From: an uncultured Lachnospiraceae bacterium
GTDB taxonomy: Bacteria > Bacillota > Clostridia > Lachnospirales > Lachnospiraceae
DNA length: 5,683 bases
Assembly (NCBI GenBank): GCA_934320845.1
Contig: CAKRFU010000053.1
Coordinates: 1 to 5,683 of the forward strand
Direction: 5' to 3'
Numbering within the stretch: the first letter of the stretch is position 1; each line of letters begins with the position of its first letter. Position numbers and translations under genes: made by a program. The notes under the pieces were generated by a model, which was not told the origin of the DNA, made no database searches, and saw nothing but the letters and a program-made list of their open reading frames with translations. Shown here in pieces: positions 1-4,890 of this stretch.

Positions 1-77
1 AAAGGATACTTGAGATACTTTATTCACTTAGATAATCCAGAAAAACATCAATATAAATTAGAAGATATTAAATGCTA
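1..77. repeat. Terminal direct repeat, copy 1 (circularity signature)
   Basis: These 77 bases are identical to 5607-5683. The open reading frame of rep continues correctly when the two copies are superimposed. This is what an assembler leaves at the ends of a circular contig (77 is a common assembly k-mer length), so it is best read as an artefact of linearising a circle of about 5,606 bp and not as a biological terminal repeat. Confidence 0.95.
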
Positions 78-315
78 TGGTGGAGCTGATTTAGATACAT
101 ACTTAGCACCCACGAAAAATGACAGAGATTTAATATATGATAAGATGATAGATTGGATTGAGGAAAATGACATAACAGAATTTAGTGATTTGGCGAATTA
201 TGCAAGATATAACGAACCAGATTGGAGAAGTTTATTATATTCAAACTCAACAATATTTTTCGCAACTTATTTAAATTCAAGACGAAACAAAAAAGCGGCA
301 ATCCAGAAGGATTAA
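1..315 (+). CDS. rep: Rep_2-family rolling-circle replication initiator, C-terminal part (residues 92-195)
   Basis: This is the 3' part of the replication initiator whose start lies at 5334; codon 92 (Lys) begins at base 1 because the circle was opened inside the gene. Joined across the junction the protein is 195 residues, a usual size for Rep_2 (pMV158/RepB-like) initiators. This part holds the expected nucleophile region: Tyr97 in a YFIH context (YLTH in the plasmid relatives), with Tyr94 close by, then DNPEKHQY and GGADLDTYL blocks typical of the family. The tail contains the family-like stretches MIDWIEEN and LANYARYNEPDW. The 3' end overlaps a hairpin (295-319) that reads as a terminator for the opposing repressor gene. 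Family assignment is by remembered motif resemblance; I am confident of it. The catalytic tyrosine choice is inferred from the Y-x-x-H alignment. Confidence 0.95.
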   Translation, partial: KGYLRYFIHLDNPEKHQYKLEDIKCYGGADLDTYLAPTKNDRDLIYDKMIDWIEENDITEFSDLANYARYNEPDWRSLLYSNSTIFFATYLNSRRNKKAAIQKD

Positions 316-319
316 CCGC
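289..319 (-). terminator. Rho-independent terminator of the repressor gene, inside the rep 3' end
   Basis: On the minus strand GCGG (316-319), AATCC (309-313), a TTCT loop, GGATT (300-304) and CCGC (295-298) fold into an interrupted 9-bp stem, followed directly by six T (complement of A289-294). This is a proper intrinsic terminator for the leftward repressor transcript, lying about 20 bases past its stop codon. On the plus strand the same stem is followed by ACACAC, not T, so it is a poor terminator for rep. Confidence 0.75.
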
Positions 320-320
320 A

Positions 321-333
321 ACACACACACACA
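321..333. repeat. (AC)6 dinucleotide run between convergent genes
   Basis: Six AC units plus one A separate the rep stop (313-315) from the repressor stop (339-341). No function is evident; such a run can vary in length by slippage and might be usable as a strain marker. Confidence 0.8.
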
Positions 334-338
334 TTATA

Positions 339-560
339 TCATTTTAATTTATTTAAATCAATAGAATCAATCAAATTATCAACAGAAATATTTAGATATT
401 TGCAAGTTTTAAGGAAATAATCATAAGGCATTTTATTTACTTTTCTTTCGTAACGAGAATATTGTGTTTGTTTAATATTTAAGACATTGGCAATTTGTTT
501 TTGACCGATGTCTTTTTCTTTTCTGACTGTTCTTATTAAATCCATGTAGTCAAATTCCAT
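339..560 (-). CDS. Xre/Cro-CI type helix-turn-helix repressor
   Basis: This 73-residue protein is a single helix-turn-helix domain of the HTH_3/Xre type. The first helix is MDLIRTVRKEKD (6-17), the turn and recognition region IGQKQIANVLNIKQTQYSRYER spans about 18-39, and the end (MPYDYFLKTCKYLNISVDNLI) matches the usual C-terminal helices of these domains. There is no peptidase or sensor domain, so it is a minimal repressor like those of small phages and plasmids. The start has a good ribosome binding site, AAGGTGG (complement of 567-573), six bases upstream. It is the only minus-strand gene and is transcribed away from a promoter with two 18-bp palindromic operators, which are its likely targets. 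It probably represses the virion operon and thereby sets latent maintenance versus phage production. What releases it cannot be seen here. Confidence 0.9.
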   Translation of the reverse strand: MEFDYMDLIRTVRKEKDIGQKQIANVLNIKQTQYSRYERKVNKMPYDYFLKTCKYLNISVDNLIDSIDLNKLK

Positions 561-592
561 AATATACCACCTTATATTTTGTTTAAAATTAT

Positions 593-598
593 ATTATA
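593..598 (-). promoter_or_regulatory. Possible -10 box of the repressor promoter
   Basis: The minus strand reads TATAAT here, about 20 bases upstream of the repressor's ribosome binding site. No good -35 hexamer is found at 16-18 bases; the -35 region would abut operator 1, which would allow autoregulation. The area is AT-rich, so a chance match is possible. Confidence 0.4.
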
Positions 599-615
599 GA
601 ATTATGAAGAAAATA

Positions 616-644
616 TTGATTTTAGAACACATATGTACTATAAT
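616..644 (+). promoter_or_regulatory. Sigma-70/A type promoter of the virion operon
   Basis: TTGATT (616-621) and TATAAT (639-644) are separated by exactly 17 bases, a near-consensus housekeeping promoter. The start site should fall near 651. The spacer contains operator 1 and the predicted start site lies at operator 2, so a bound repressor would block polymerase directly. It reads into the 89-aa gene and, with no terminator seen before 3637, through the whole virion operon. Confidence 0.85.
623..640. promoter_or_regulatory. Operator 1 (imperfect palindrome TAGAACA-N4-TGTACTA)
   Basis: TAGAACA CATA TGTACTA is an 18-bp palindrome with one mismatch between arms (TAGAACA against TAGTACA). It sits between the -35 and -10 boxes. 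The same site recurs 28 bp downstream. Binding by the adjacent Xre protein is inferred from position and symmetry. Confidence 0.82.
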
Positions 645-650
645 ATATTT

Positions 651-668
651 TAGAACAGATTTGTACTA
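651..668. promoter_or_regulatory. Operator 2 (TAGAACA-N4-TGTACTA)
   Basis: TAGAACA GATT TGTACTA repeats operator 1 with identical arms and a different centre. It overlaps the expected transcription start and ends just before the ribosome binding site. The upstream flank TTT is shared too. The 28-bp centre-to-centre distance is a little under three helical turns, so two dimers could bind near the same face of the helix. Confidence 0.82.
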
Positions 669-682
669 AAGGAGATTTTAAA

Positions 683-952
683 ATGAAACTACAAATTATC
701 GGAATGAAAAAGACACCTATCACAAGTAAGAAAAACGGAAAACAATATGTATTAATAGCAACAACAGAAAAAACTACAGATTGGTTTGGCATTTGTCCCA
801 CAACACAGTTCTTAACAGAAGATCTACTTAGAGATTTATCAATAGAAACAGATAATGGAGAAATTTATGCGGCGGATGGCAAAAAATACTATTTTGATGC
901 TGATTATAATAATCGCGGTCAGCTGGTCGGTGGTAGGATATACAACGGTTAA
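683..952 (+). CDS. Small cytoplasmic protein, first gene of the virion operon; possible gV-like ssDNA-binding protein
   Basis: The 89-residue product has no signal peptide or membrane segment. It begins MKLQIIGMKKTPITSKKNGKQ, a beta-hairpin-like start with a basic loop, and continues with alternating hydrophobic and aromatic residues (Tyr22, Trp34, Phe35, Tyr62, Tyr69, Tyr70, Phe71, Tyr75, Tyr87). A strong ribosome binding site (AAAGGAG, 668-674) sits eight bases before the ATG. Its first position behind the repressed promoter, size, and content of basic and aromatic residues fit the single-stranded DNA-binding protein that every filamentous phage needs to coat its genome before export. No other gene here is an obvious candidate for that role. 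I do not recognise the family by sequence, so the function is inference from position and composition. Its last 86 bases are shared in another frame with the signal-peptide region of the next gene. Confidence 0.85.
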   Translation: MKLQIIGMKKTPITSKKNGKQYVLIATTEKTTDWFGICPTTQFLTEDLLRDLSIETDNGEIYAADGKKYYFDADYNNRGQLVGGRIYNG

Positions 953-2198
953 AGCAGATAATATCAACCTTAAGTATATACTATATATAAAAGAAACTGA
1001 TTCTCTGAATGTATCAGATCAGCCATTCCATGTTTATGATATGCTTAGAACTTATGATGATAGTGTATCTCATTGTATAGCAACAACAAGTGCAACAAGT
1101 TTTAAAGATTTAAAATACAATATTGATTTACAGTCATTCATTGGAGGAGTACAAAACGGAAAACCAGTACAAATAATTAATTCTGATTCTGTAAATGCTA
1201 AAATGTCTTTTTACGAACTGGGATATGCAGGTAAATCAAATCAAATGTATCATAAAGCATATATAACAGGTAGAATAACTGGTGGAAGATATGATTGGGA
1301 AGATAAATTATCAAGTTATTCTGTTTATACTAACTGTGCATGGTCAAGCGCTGAAAAACAATTAGTAAAATCTTATAGCAATGACTTAGATAATATTATT
1401 GGTGCCGGAATAACTGAGGAAACAATAATTAACATTGTAAATAATAGTATTAATTCAACTACTCACACTTACAATGAAGCAACATCGATTTACAACACTA
1501 TTAAAAATAATTATACGCTTTATCAAAAAGGAAATATCGATAAAGCAACGATGCAAGCAAATCTAACACAAGCTATTAATCAGCTTAATGAACTTAATAA
1601 TAACTCCGGCAATACATTGGCGGATCTTATGGCTATTAATAATGCTCTTACATATGCGCAAACAATTCAGCAGGAGCTTTTATTAAAACCTGCATCGAGC
1701 GTTACAACGTCCGTCCAGACAATTTTACAAGCCGTAAGTAATCTGGTACAACAATATCAGTCTGGCACAGTAACGCAAGCTCAGACAATGCAGGAACTTA
1801 GAGGATACGCGTATCAATTGGCTCAACTATTAACAACAGATATTTCAATATCAGATGTAGAAGTAATTAACACAGGTACAAACGTGGTAAATAACTTCAT
1901 CGAGATAATCTCGAATAATTCTGAATTGAATAAAGATGTATCTGATAGATCACAACTTTCAGACCAAAATGAATTAGACTTCATTGAAAGCATTGAAACA
2001 GAAAAATCTGTCGAAGATCTTGCACCAAGTAAAATATATATACAAGGACAAGCTTCTACAACTGATAATAATACTGGAGAAACATTAACAGATTTATTTA
2101 ATGCGATATGGAATAATGCTATAGTTAAAATTATGGTACCTATATTCGCGGGATTTTCTGTTATTGCAGTTATATTCGGAAGAAAATATAAGCTATGA
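867..2198 (+). CDS. Large secreted, C-terminally anchored protein; pIII-like adsorption/minor coat candidate
   Basis: The chosen ATG at 867 has GGAG six bases upstream; ATGs at 855 and 876 are alternatives with poorer spacing. The 443-residue product has a clear signal peptide: basic MRRMAKN, hydrophobic core 8-24, and a likely cut after VKA at residue 30. The exported part has a mixed region (31-170) with cysteines 70 and 157, then long Asn/Gln/Thr-rich helical segments (172-325) with a repeated unit at 219-243 and 297-321, and an acidic stretch (355-385). It ends with one membrane span (about 418-437) and the basic tail GRKYKL. Signal peptide, long ectodomain and C-terminal anchor is the architecture of pIII, the tip protein that binds the host and ends assembly. 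The family itself is not recognisable; receptor proteins diverge fast. The start overlaps the preceding gene by 86 bp in the +1 frame, and the stop overlaps the next start as ATGA. Confidence 0.88.
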   Translation: MRRMAKNTILMLIIIIAVSWSVVGYTTVKADNINLKYILYIKETDSLNVSDQPFHVYDMLRTYDDSVSHCIATTSATSFKDLKYNIDLQSFIGGVQNGKPVQIINSDSVNAKMSFYELGYAGKSNQMYHKAYITGRITGGRYDWEDKLSSYSVYTNCAWSSAEKQLVKSYSNDLDNIIGAGITEETIINIVNNSINSTTHTYNEATSIYNTIKNNYTLYQKGNIDKATMQANLTQAINQLNELNNNSGNTLADLMAINNALTYAQTIQQELLLKPASSVTTSVQTILQAVSNLVQQYQSGTVTQAQTMQELRGYAYQLAQLLTTDISISDVEVINTGTNVVNNFIEIISNNSELNKDVSDRSQLSDQNELDFIESIETEKSVEDLAPSKIYIQGQASTTDNNTGETLTDLFNAIWNNAIVKIMVPIFAGFSVIAVIFGRKYKL

Positions 2199-2389
2199 TA
2201 GAATTTTTCGAAACGCTTTCAAGTTGGTGGGATAAGGTTATAAAGCTCGGAGAAATAGCTTTTAATTCAATAAAAAGTTCTTTTCAAGAGATTTATACTT
2301 GGTTATCTTTGTTTCCTTACGAAATTCTATGTGCAGGATTAATAATTCTATTAATAGTTATAATCTATAAAATACTTGGCAGGTCTTAA
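2195..2389 (+). CDS. Small membrane protein, minor coat candidate (64 aa)
   Basis: The start codon overlaps the stop of the pIII-like gene (ATGA at 2195-2198), indicating translational coupling. The product has an amphipathic N-terminal half with four tryptophan/phenylalanine clusters (MIEFFETLSSWWDKVIKLG...) and a single membrane span at about 42-59 (FPYEILCAGLIILLIVIIY) followed by KILGRS. There is no signal peptide. Directly following the pIII-like gene is the place of gene VI in Ff phages, and pVI also is a membrane-inserted end-cap partner of pIII. That parallel is positional only; no sequence similarity can be claimed. Confidence 0.82.
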   Translation: MIEFFETLSSWWDKVIKLGEIAFNSIKSSFQEIYTWLSLFPYEILCAGLIILLIVIIYKILGRS

Positions 2390-2390
2390 G

Positions 2391-2552
2391 ATGATAAACA
2401 ATGTAATATCTGATTCTGCAACAATGATAAACTATGTATTTGAAATGTGGCTCAATATAGAACCTATATCGGGTATATCAATAGGTTATATTTTGGGATT
2501 CACTTTATGCATGGGATTTGTAATTAGATTGCTTGTTAATGACGGAGACTAA
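2391..2552 (+). CDS. Small membrane protein, minor coat candidate (53 aa)
   Basis: This ORF starts one base after the previous stop, with AGG (2381-2383) seven bases ahead. The 53-residue product begins MINNVISDSATMINYVFEMW and has one hydrophobic span (about 27-49, ISGISIGYILGFTLCMGFVI) and a short tail RLLVNDGD. No signal peptide cleavage site is evident. Length, single span and position in a row of similar genes fit the pVII/pIX class of filament-tip proteins. Function is inferred from context alone. Confidence 0.78.
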   Translation: MINNVISDSATMINYVFEMWLNIEPISGISIGYILGFTLCMGFVIRLLVNDGD

Positions 2553-2555
2553 AGA

Positions 2556-2708
2556 ATGGTAGAGGGAGTAAAAGAAGCGACAGAGTTATGTACAAAAGCT
2601 TTGACGTATTTGATTTATAAAGATGTATTCTTCGGGACACTTTTTACGATATTTTTGCTGTTGGTTATTATTGCTTTCTTTATTCGCCGGTTTAGCAACC
2701 GTGAGTGA
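2556..2708 (+). CDS. Small membrane protein, minor coat candidate (50 aa)
   Basis: GGAG (2543-2546) lies nine bases before the ATG at 2556, three bases after the previous stop. The product has an N-terminal amphipathic helix (MVEGVKEATELCTKALTYLI), a span at about 25-43 and the strongly basic end RRFSNRE, so the C-terminus should be cytoplasmic or DNA-facing. Its coding potential is supported by the ribosome binding site and the well-formed span plus basic tail, although its last 86 bp are shared with the signal-peptide region of the following gene in the +1 frame. Confidence 0.75.
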   Translation: MVEGVKEATELCTKALTYLIYKDVFFGTLFTIFLLLVIIAFFIRRFSNRE

Positions 2709-3174
2709 TGCTTCTTCACCAACAACAGTTTTTATGTCAGAATGCGGGCTAACTGCTAAAGGATATTTCACATATATGTATTCTGATTCTGATTATAAGC
2801 CTGTAAATTCATTACAAGGACAAACTTTAAATCTATATTTTACCAAAGAAGCAGAGCACAAAATTTTATGGGATTCCGATAGTGCTAACTATATTACGAA
2901 TGCTTCATCAGAAACTGTAACGGGATTTTTATCACAGTATAATTTTAAAATTGATGCTGGACAGTATGTAGCAGTTTATCAACCACATAGAACAAGTGGT
3001 AATTATAATCGTGATGCATGGGCTTATTATATGGTAACAATATCAGATAACGATATAGACACTGATTTATTGTATCGCTCTGATAGGTCTAATACGTTTA
3101 TTATTCTTATTTCTGCTGGTATAGTGATTTTAATTATTTCAACTTTATTCAAATTCATCAGGAGAGAATTATGA
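2623..3174 (+). CDS. Secreted, C-terminally anchored protein (183 aa), minor virion protein candidate
   Basis: The ATG at 2623 is the first possible start, since an in-frame TGA lies at 2611-2613; its ribosome binding site is weak (AAAG directly ahead), so translation is probably coupled to the overlapping upstream gene. The product has a signal peptide (MYSSGHFLR, then a core of about 10-25, cut probably after SDA at residue 30), a Tyr/Asp/Ser-rich exported domain of about 125 residues with a single cysteine (41), and a membrane span (about 157-175) followed by KFIRREL. The layout mirrors the larger 443-aa protein: secreted, then anchored with a basic cytoplasmic end. It could be a second tip or adsorption component. 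The family is not recognised. Confidence 0.85.
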   Translation: MYSSGHFLRYFCCWLLLLSLFAGLATVSDASSPTTVFMSECGLTAKGYFTYMYSDSDYKPVNSLQGQTLNLYFTKEAEHKILWDSDSANYITNASSETVTGFLSQYNFKIDAGQYVAVYQPHRTSGNYNRDAWAYYMVTISDNDIDTDLLYRSDRSNTFIILISAGIVILIISTLFKFIRREL

Positions 3175-3323
3175 TATCTGATATGCTTCAGCTCGCTTGT
3201 GATTTATTCGGAATAGAGTTTAATACAACTGCTTATGATGATATATTACTTATAACTTGTATGGTTTTCGGCTTTATGGCTGTAATACTCATAATACAAC
3301 TTTTTAGGGGGTTTATTAAATGA
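3171..3323 (+). CDS. Small membrane protein, minor coat candidate (50 aa)
   Basis: Both ends of this ORF are ATGA overlaps: its start at 3171 with the stop of the 183-aa gene, and its stop (3321-3323) with the start of the major coat gene. The product begins MISDMLQLACDLFGIEF, has a span at about 25-43 (ILLITCMVFGFMAVILIIQL) and ends LFRGFIK. The double coupling makes it very likely to be real despite its size and suggests a fixed production ratio with its neighbours. Role inferred as a minor structural protein. Confidence 0.85.
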   Translation: MISDMLQLACDLFGIEFNTTAYDDILLITCMVFGFMAVILIIQLFRGFIK

Positions 3324-3628
3324 AAATCAAAGATATGTCGATGGCTGCTATTACTAAAGTTAAGTCATTCGGCACAAAAGCATTAGTAGCTGTTCCGACA
3401 GTAGCAGCAGCTACACTCACAGTATCAGCTTCATCTGATACTTCGACCGGCACTACATCAAGCGCAATTACTGATGTTGGTACTGCTCTCACAGGTATAC
3501 TTAAATATATATCCGGTGTAACCAGTACAATACTCGGTGATGATTTGTGGATTCTTGGTATGGGGTTCTTCGTAGTCTCCTTTATATGCGGGTTGTGCAT
3601 GTATTTCTTTAGGGTAGGTCGAAGATAG
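3320..3628 (+). CDS. Major coat protein precursor, pVIII-like
   Basis: The 102-residue precursor has a long basic signal sequence (MKIKDMSMAAITKVKSFGTK) with a hydrophobic Ala/Val core (21-36) and a likely cut after VSA at residue 37, leaving a mature protein of about 65 residues. The mature part has a small-residue Ser/Thr/Ala N-terminal helix, Asp-Asp at 74-75, a membrane span (about 76-97) and the basic end RVGRR. That is the pVIII plan: outer amphipathic part, hydrophobic middle, and a basic C-terminus lining the DNA. The mature protein is somewhat longer than the roughly 50 residues of Ff pVIII. A strong ribosome binding site (AGGGGG, 3306-3311) and the terminator right behind the gene fit very high expression. 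Assignment is by architecture and position, not sequence identity. Confidence 0.88.
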   Translation: MKIKDMSMAAITKVKSFGTKALVAVPTVAAATLTVSASSDTSTGTTSSAITDVGTALTGILKYISGVTSTILGDDLWILGMGFFVVSFICGLCMYFFRVGRR

Positions 3629-3636
3629 GAAAGCAT

Positions 3637-3660
3637 AAAACGCACGGTAGTGCGTTTTTT
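3637..3660 (+). terminator. Rho-independent terminator after the major coat gene
   Basis: AAAACGCAC (3637-3645), loop GGTA, GTGCGTTTT (3650-3658) and further T form a 9-bp stem running into a six-T tract, nine bases past the coat stop codon. In Ff phages a terminator likewise follows gene VIII and sets high coat output with limited read-through into the downstream genes; here the assembly genes that follow have no obvious promoter and would depend on such read-through. Confidence 0.88.
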
Positions 3661-3678
3661 GCTTATGAGGTGCTTTAT

Positions 3679-3816
3679 ATGGTAACATGGTTAGGTGGTT
3701 ATTTTACTGCATTATTTTCTAATTTAGCTATTCGTAATATTTTCATTTTTCTTTTTGCAATTTTTTTCATTGATTGGGTAGTTCACTTTTTTGGTGGTTG
3801 GTTATATAAAAAATGA
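3679..3816 (+). CDS. Small membrane protein upstream of zot (45 aa)
   Basis: GAGGTG (3667-3672) lies a few bases before the ATG at 3679, and the stop overlaps the zot start (ATGA at 3813-3816). The product, MVTWLGGYFTALFSNLAIRN followed by a very hydrophobic, Phe-rich span (about 20-39) and a WLYKK end, is a single-pass membrane protein. Coupling to the assembly ATPase suggests either a membrane partner of Zot (compare pI/pXI partners in Ff) or a minor coat protein. No family recognised. Confidence 0.8.
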   Translation: MVTWLGGYFTALFSNLAIRNIFIFLFAIFFIDWVVHFFGGWLYKK

Positions 3817-4613
3817 TTATTATATTATTTTGTCTTGTACCTATATTTATTGGATTTACAATATACACTCGAAAATACTATAATCCTTACACACTTACTT
3901 TAATTTACGGCAAAAAAGGATGTGGTAAATCTACTGTAGCACAAAAATATATCTATCAACACTACAAACGAGGGTGGAATATATATTATAATCAAGGTGA
4001 TAGCAGATTTACTCGAGGGGAAGCAATTGATGCAAGTCACTTGTGGGAAGTTGAATTTAAACCACATTCACTTGTCATAATTGATGAAGTAAATCTTTTG
4101 TGGGATAACAGGGAATTTAAGTCATTTCCCAAAGAACTCGGAGCTTGGTTCCGGCTACAGAGACACAAAAAAGTTAAAGTGATCTTATTTTCACAGACTG
4201 CCGATGCCGATAAGAAAATAAGAGACTTAACCGACAGAGTTTACTTATGTAAAAGGTATTTTCAAATTTTGATAGTGAATGTACCTTATGAGAAAGAAAT
4301 CATTTACCGAGAACCGCAGTTTGCCGGAGATGTCAGCGGATTTGTAGACCATTATCGCAAATTGTCATGGGGTCCGCTTGGTTGTAATTTTTGTTTTTTA
4401 CCTAAATGGGTTAAATATCATGACAGTTTTTCAGATTTGAATAACAGAGGGGAAGCAAATAAAAATGACAATAACACCAATATTTTTAGTAATGATGGAG
4501 TTAATAGCAATCGGAGCAGGATTTTTAATATCCTACATAATAGGAATAATAAATACAAAAATGAAAAGTATAAAAGGCAAAAAAAATTAAATAAAAATCG
4601 AAATAGGTATTGA
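3813..4613 (+). CDS. zot: Zot/gpI-family phage assembly ATPase
   Basis: This 266-residue protein is the filamentous phage morphogenesis ATPase, which sits in the host membrane and drives extrusion of the virion as the DNA trades its binding protein for coat. A membrane span is at residues 2-17. The Walker A motif GKKGCGKST is at 33-41, Walker B LVIIDE at 87-92, and the Zot-like SQTADADKKIRDLTD segment at 127-141. The anchor is N-terminal, ahead of the ATPase domain, whereas in Ff pI and Vibrio Zot the span lies after it, so the membrane topology differs. After about residue 205 the protein turns into an Asn/Lys/Arg-rich tail; the part from 218 is shared with a nested ORF in another frame. The stop codon (4611-4613) lies within the -35 box of the next promoter. 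The start is fixed by the ATGA overlap with the 45-aa gene. Confidence 0.95.
   Translation: MIIILFCLVPIFIGFTIYTRKYYNPYTLTLIYGKKGCGKSTVAQKYIYQHYKRGWNIYYNQGDSRFTRGEAIDASHLWEVEFKPHSLVIIDEVNLLWDNREFKSFPKELGAWFRLQRHKKVKVILFSQTADADKKIRDLTDRVYLCKRYFQILIVNVPYEKEIIYREPQFAGDVSGFVDHYRKLSWGPLGCNFCFLPKWVKYHDSFSDLNNRGEANKNDNNTNIFSNDGVNSNRSRIFNILHNRNNKYKNEKYKRQKKLNKNRNRY
4465..4590 (+). CDS. Small membrane protein nested out of frame in the zot 3' end (41 aa)
   Basis: In the +1 frame relative to zot an ATG at 4465 opens a 41-residue ORF: MTITPIFLVMMELIAIGAGF, a continuing span to about residue 29, then the basic tail NTKMKSIKGKKN. GAGGGGAAG (4447-4455) lies upstream, with a rather long spacing of about ten bases from its AAG end. 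A clean hydrophobic span with a basic end is the hallmark of the other small coat-like proteins here, whereas the zot frame across the same bases gives a low-complexity Asn/Lys tail, as expected if the nested frame is the constrained one. It could be a minor coat or assembly protein. A chance ORF in AT-rich DNA remains possible. Confidence 0.55.
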   Translation: MTITPIFLVMMELIAIGAGFLISYIIGIINTKMKSIKGKKN

Positions 4614-4638
4614 CTTTGTAGGCACAATATGTTATAAT
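4610..4638 (+). promoter_or_regulatory. Strong extended -10 promoter for the replication module
   Basis: TTGACT (4610-4615) and TATAAT (4633-4638) are 17 bases apart, with TG at 4630-4631 forming an extended -10. This is the closest match to consensus in the window. No copy of the TAGAACA/TGTACTA operator is nearby, so it should fire while the virion operon is repressed. It reads into the 60-aa gene and perhaps on to the CopG-like gene and rep. The -35 overlaps the zot stop codon. Confidence 0.87.
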
Positions 4639-4663
4639 ATAGACAAGAAAGGAGGTAAAAAAA

Positions 4664-4846
4664 GTGCCATACGAAAATACATTAGCTTTACTTATTGCAA
4701 TCCGCAAATATGCGGATAAGACAACTGACATAGAAGAAGTTAAAAGATTCGTCGATATGTTAGTTGCATCTATGGCTGACTCTAAAAAGATTGAAGAAAT
4801 TGCGGAGCAATTCGCAAAGATTGTTAGAGACAGCGAAAAGAAATAA
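4664..4846 (+). CDS. Small helical cytoplasmic protein of unknown function (60 aa, GTG start)
   Basis: A full-consensus ribosome binding site, AAAGGAGGT (4648-4656), seven bases before GTG at 4664, together with the strong promoter at 4610, makes this a well-expressed gene. The 60-residue product is highly charged and predicted almost wholly helical: MPYENTLALLIAIRKYADK, then DIEEVKRFVDMLVASMADSK and an acidic/basic tail ending SEKK. There is no signal, membrane span or recognised domain. It is the first gene of the putative constitutive unit that precedes the origin, CopG-like gene and rep, so a role in replication control, maintenance or host interaction is possible, but nothing in the sequence settles it. 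Confidence 0.82.
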   Translation: MPYENTLALLIAIRKYADKTTDIEEVKRFVDMLVASMADSKKIEEIAEQFAKIVRDSEKK

Positions 4847-4884
4847 AATGGGGGCTGGGGCGTTAAGCCCCAGATTAACCCATT
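4847..4884. other. Compound hairpin A of the non-coding region
   Basis: CTGGGGC GTTAA GCCCCAG (4855-4873) is a perfect 7-bp stem with a 5-base loop, and AATGGG (4847-4852) with CCCATT (4879-4884) can add a second stem outside it. It starts right after the stop of the 60-aa gene. There is no T tract, so it is a weak candidate for a terminator; a structured single-stranded signal is more likely. Confidence 0.75.
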
Positions 4885-4890
4885 GCCACG

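Noticed and set aside
1..77. Terminal repeat as a true phage terminal redundancy or LTR-like element
   Set aside because: It is internal to rep, has no repeat-associated genes, and merging the copies restores the gene; an assembly overlap of a circle explains it fully.
560..680. Xer/dif-like attachment site in the AT-rich repressor-promoter region
   Set aside because: The palindromic elements are 18-bp pairs with promoter geometry, lack the two 11-bp arms with 6-bp centre of dif sites, and no integrase gene is present.
3316..3645. Minus-strand ORF of 109 codons opposite the major coat gene
   Set aside because: Antisense shadow of the coat gene; its upstream end lies in the coat terminator and no ribosome binding site is present.
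4855..4873. Hairpin A as a rho-independent terminator
   Set aside because: The 3' flank is ATTAACCCATT with no T tract, and the 5' flank gives none on the minus strand either.
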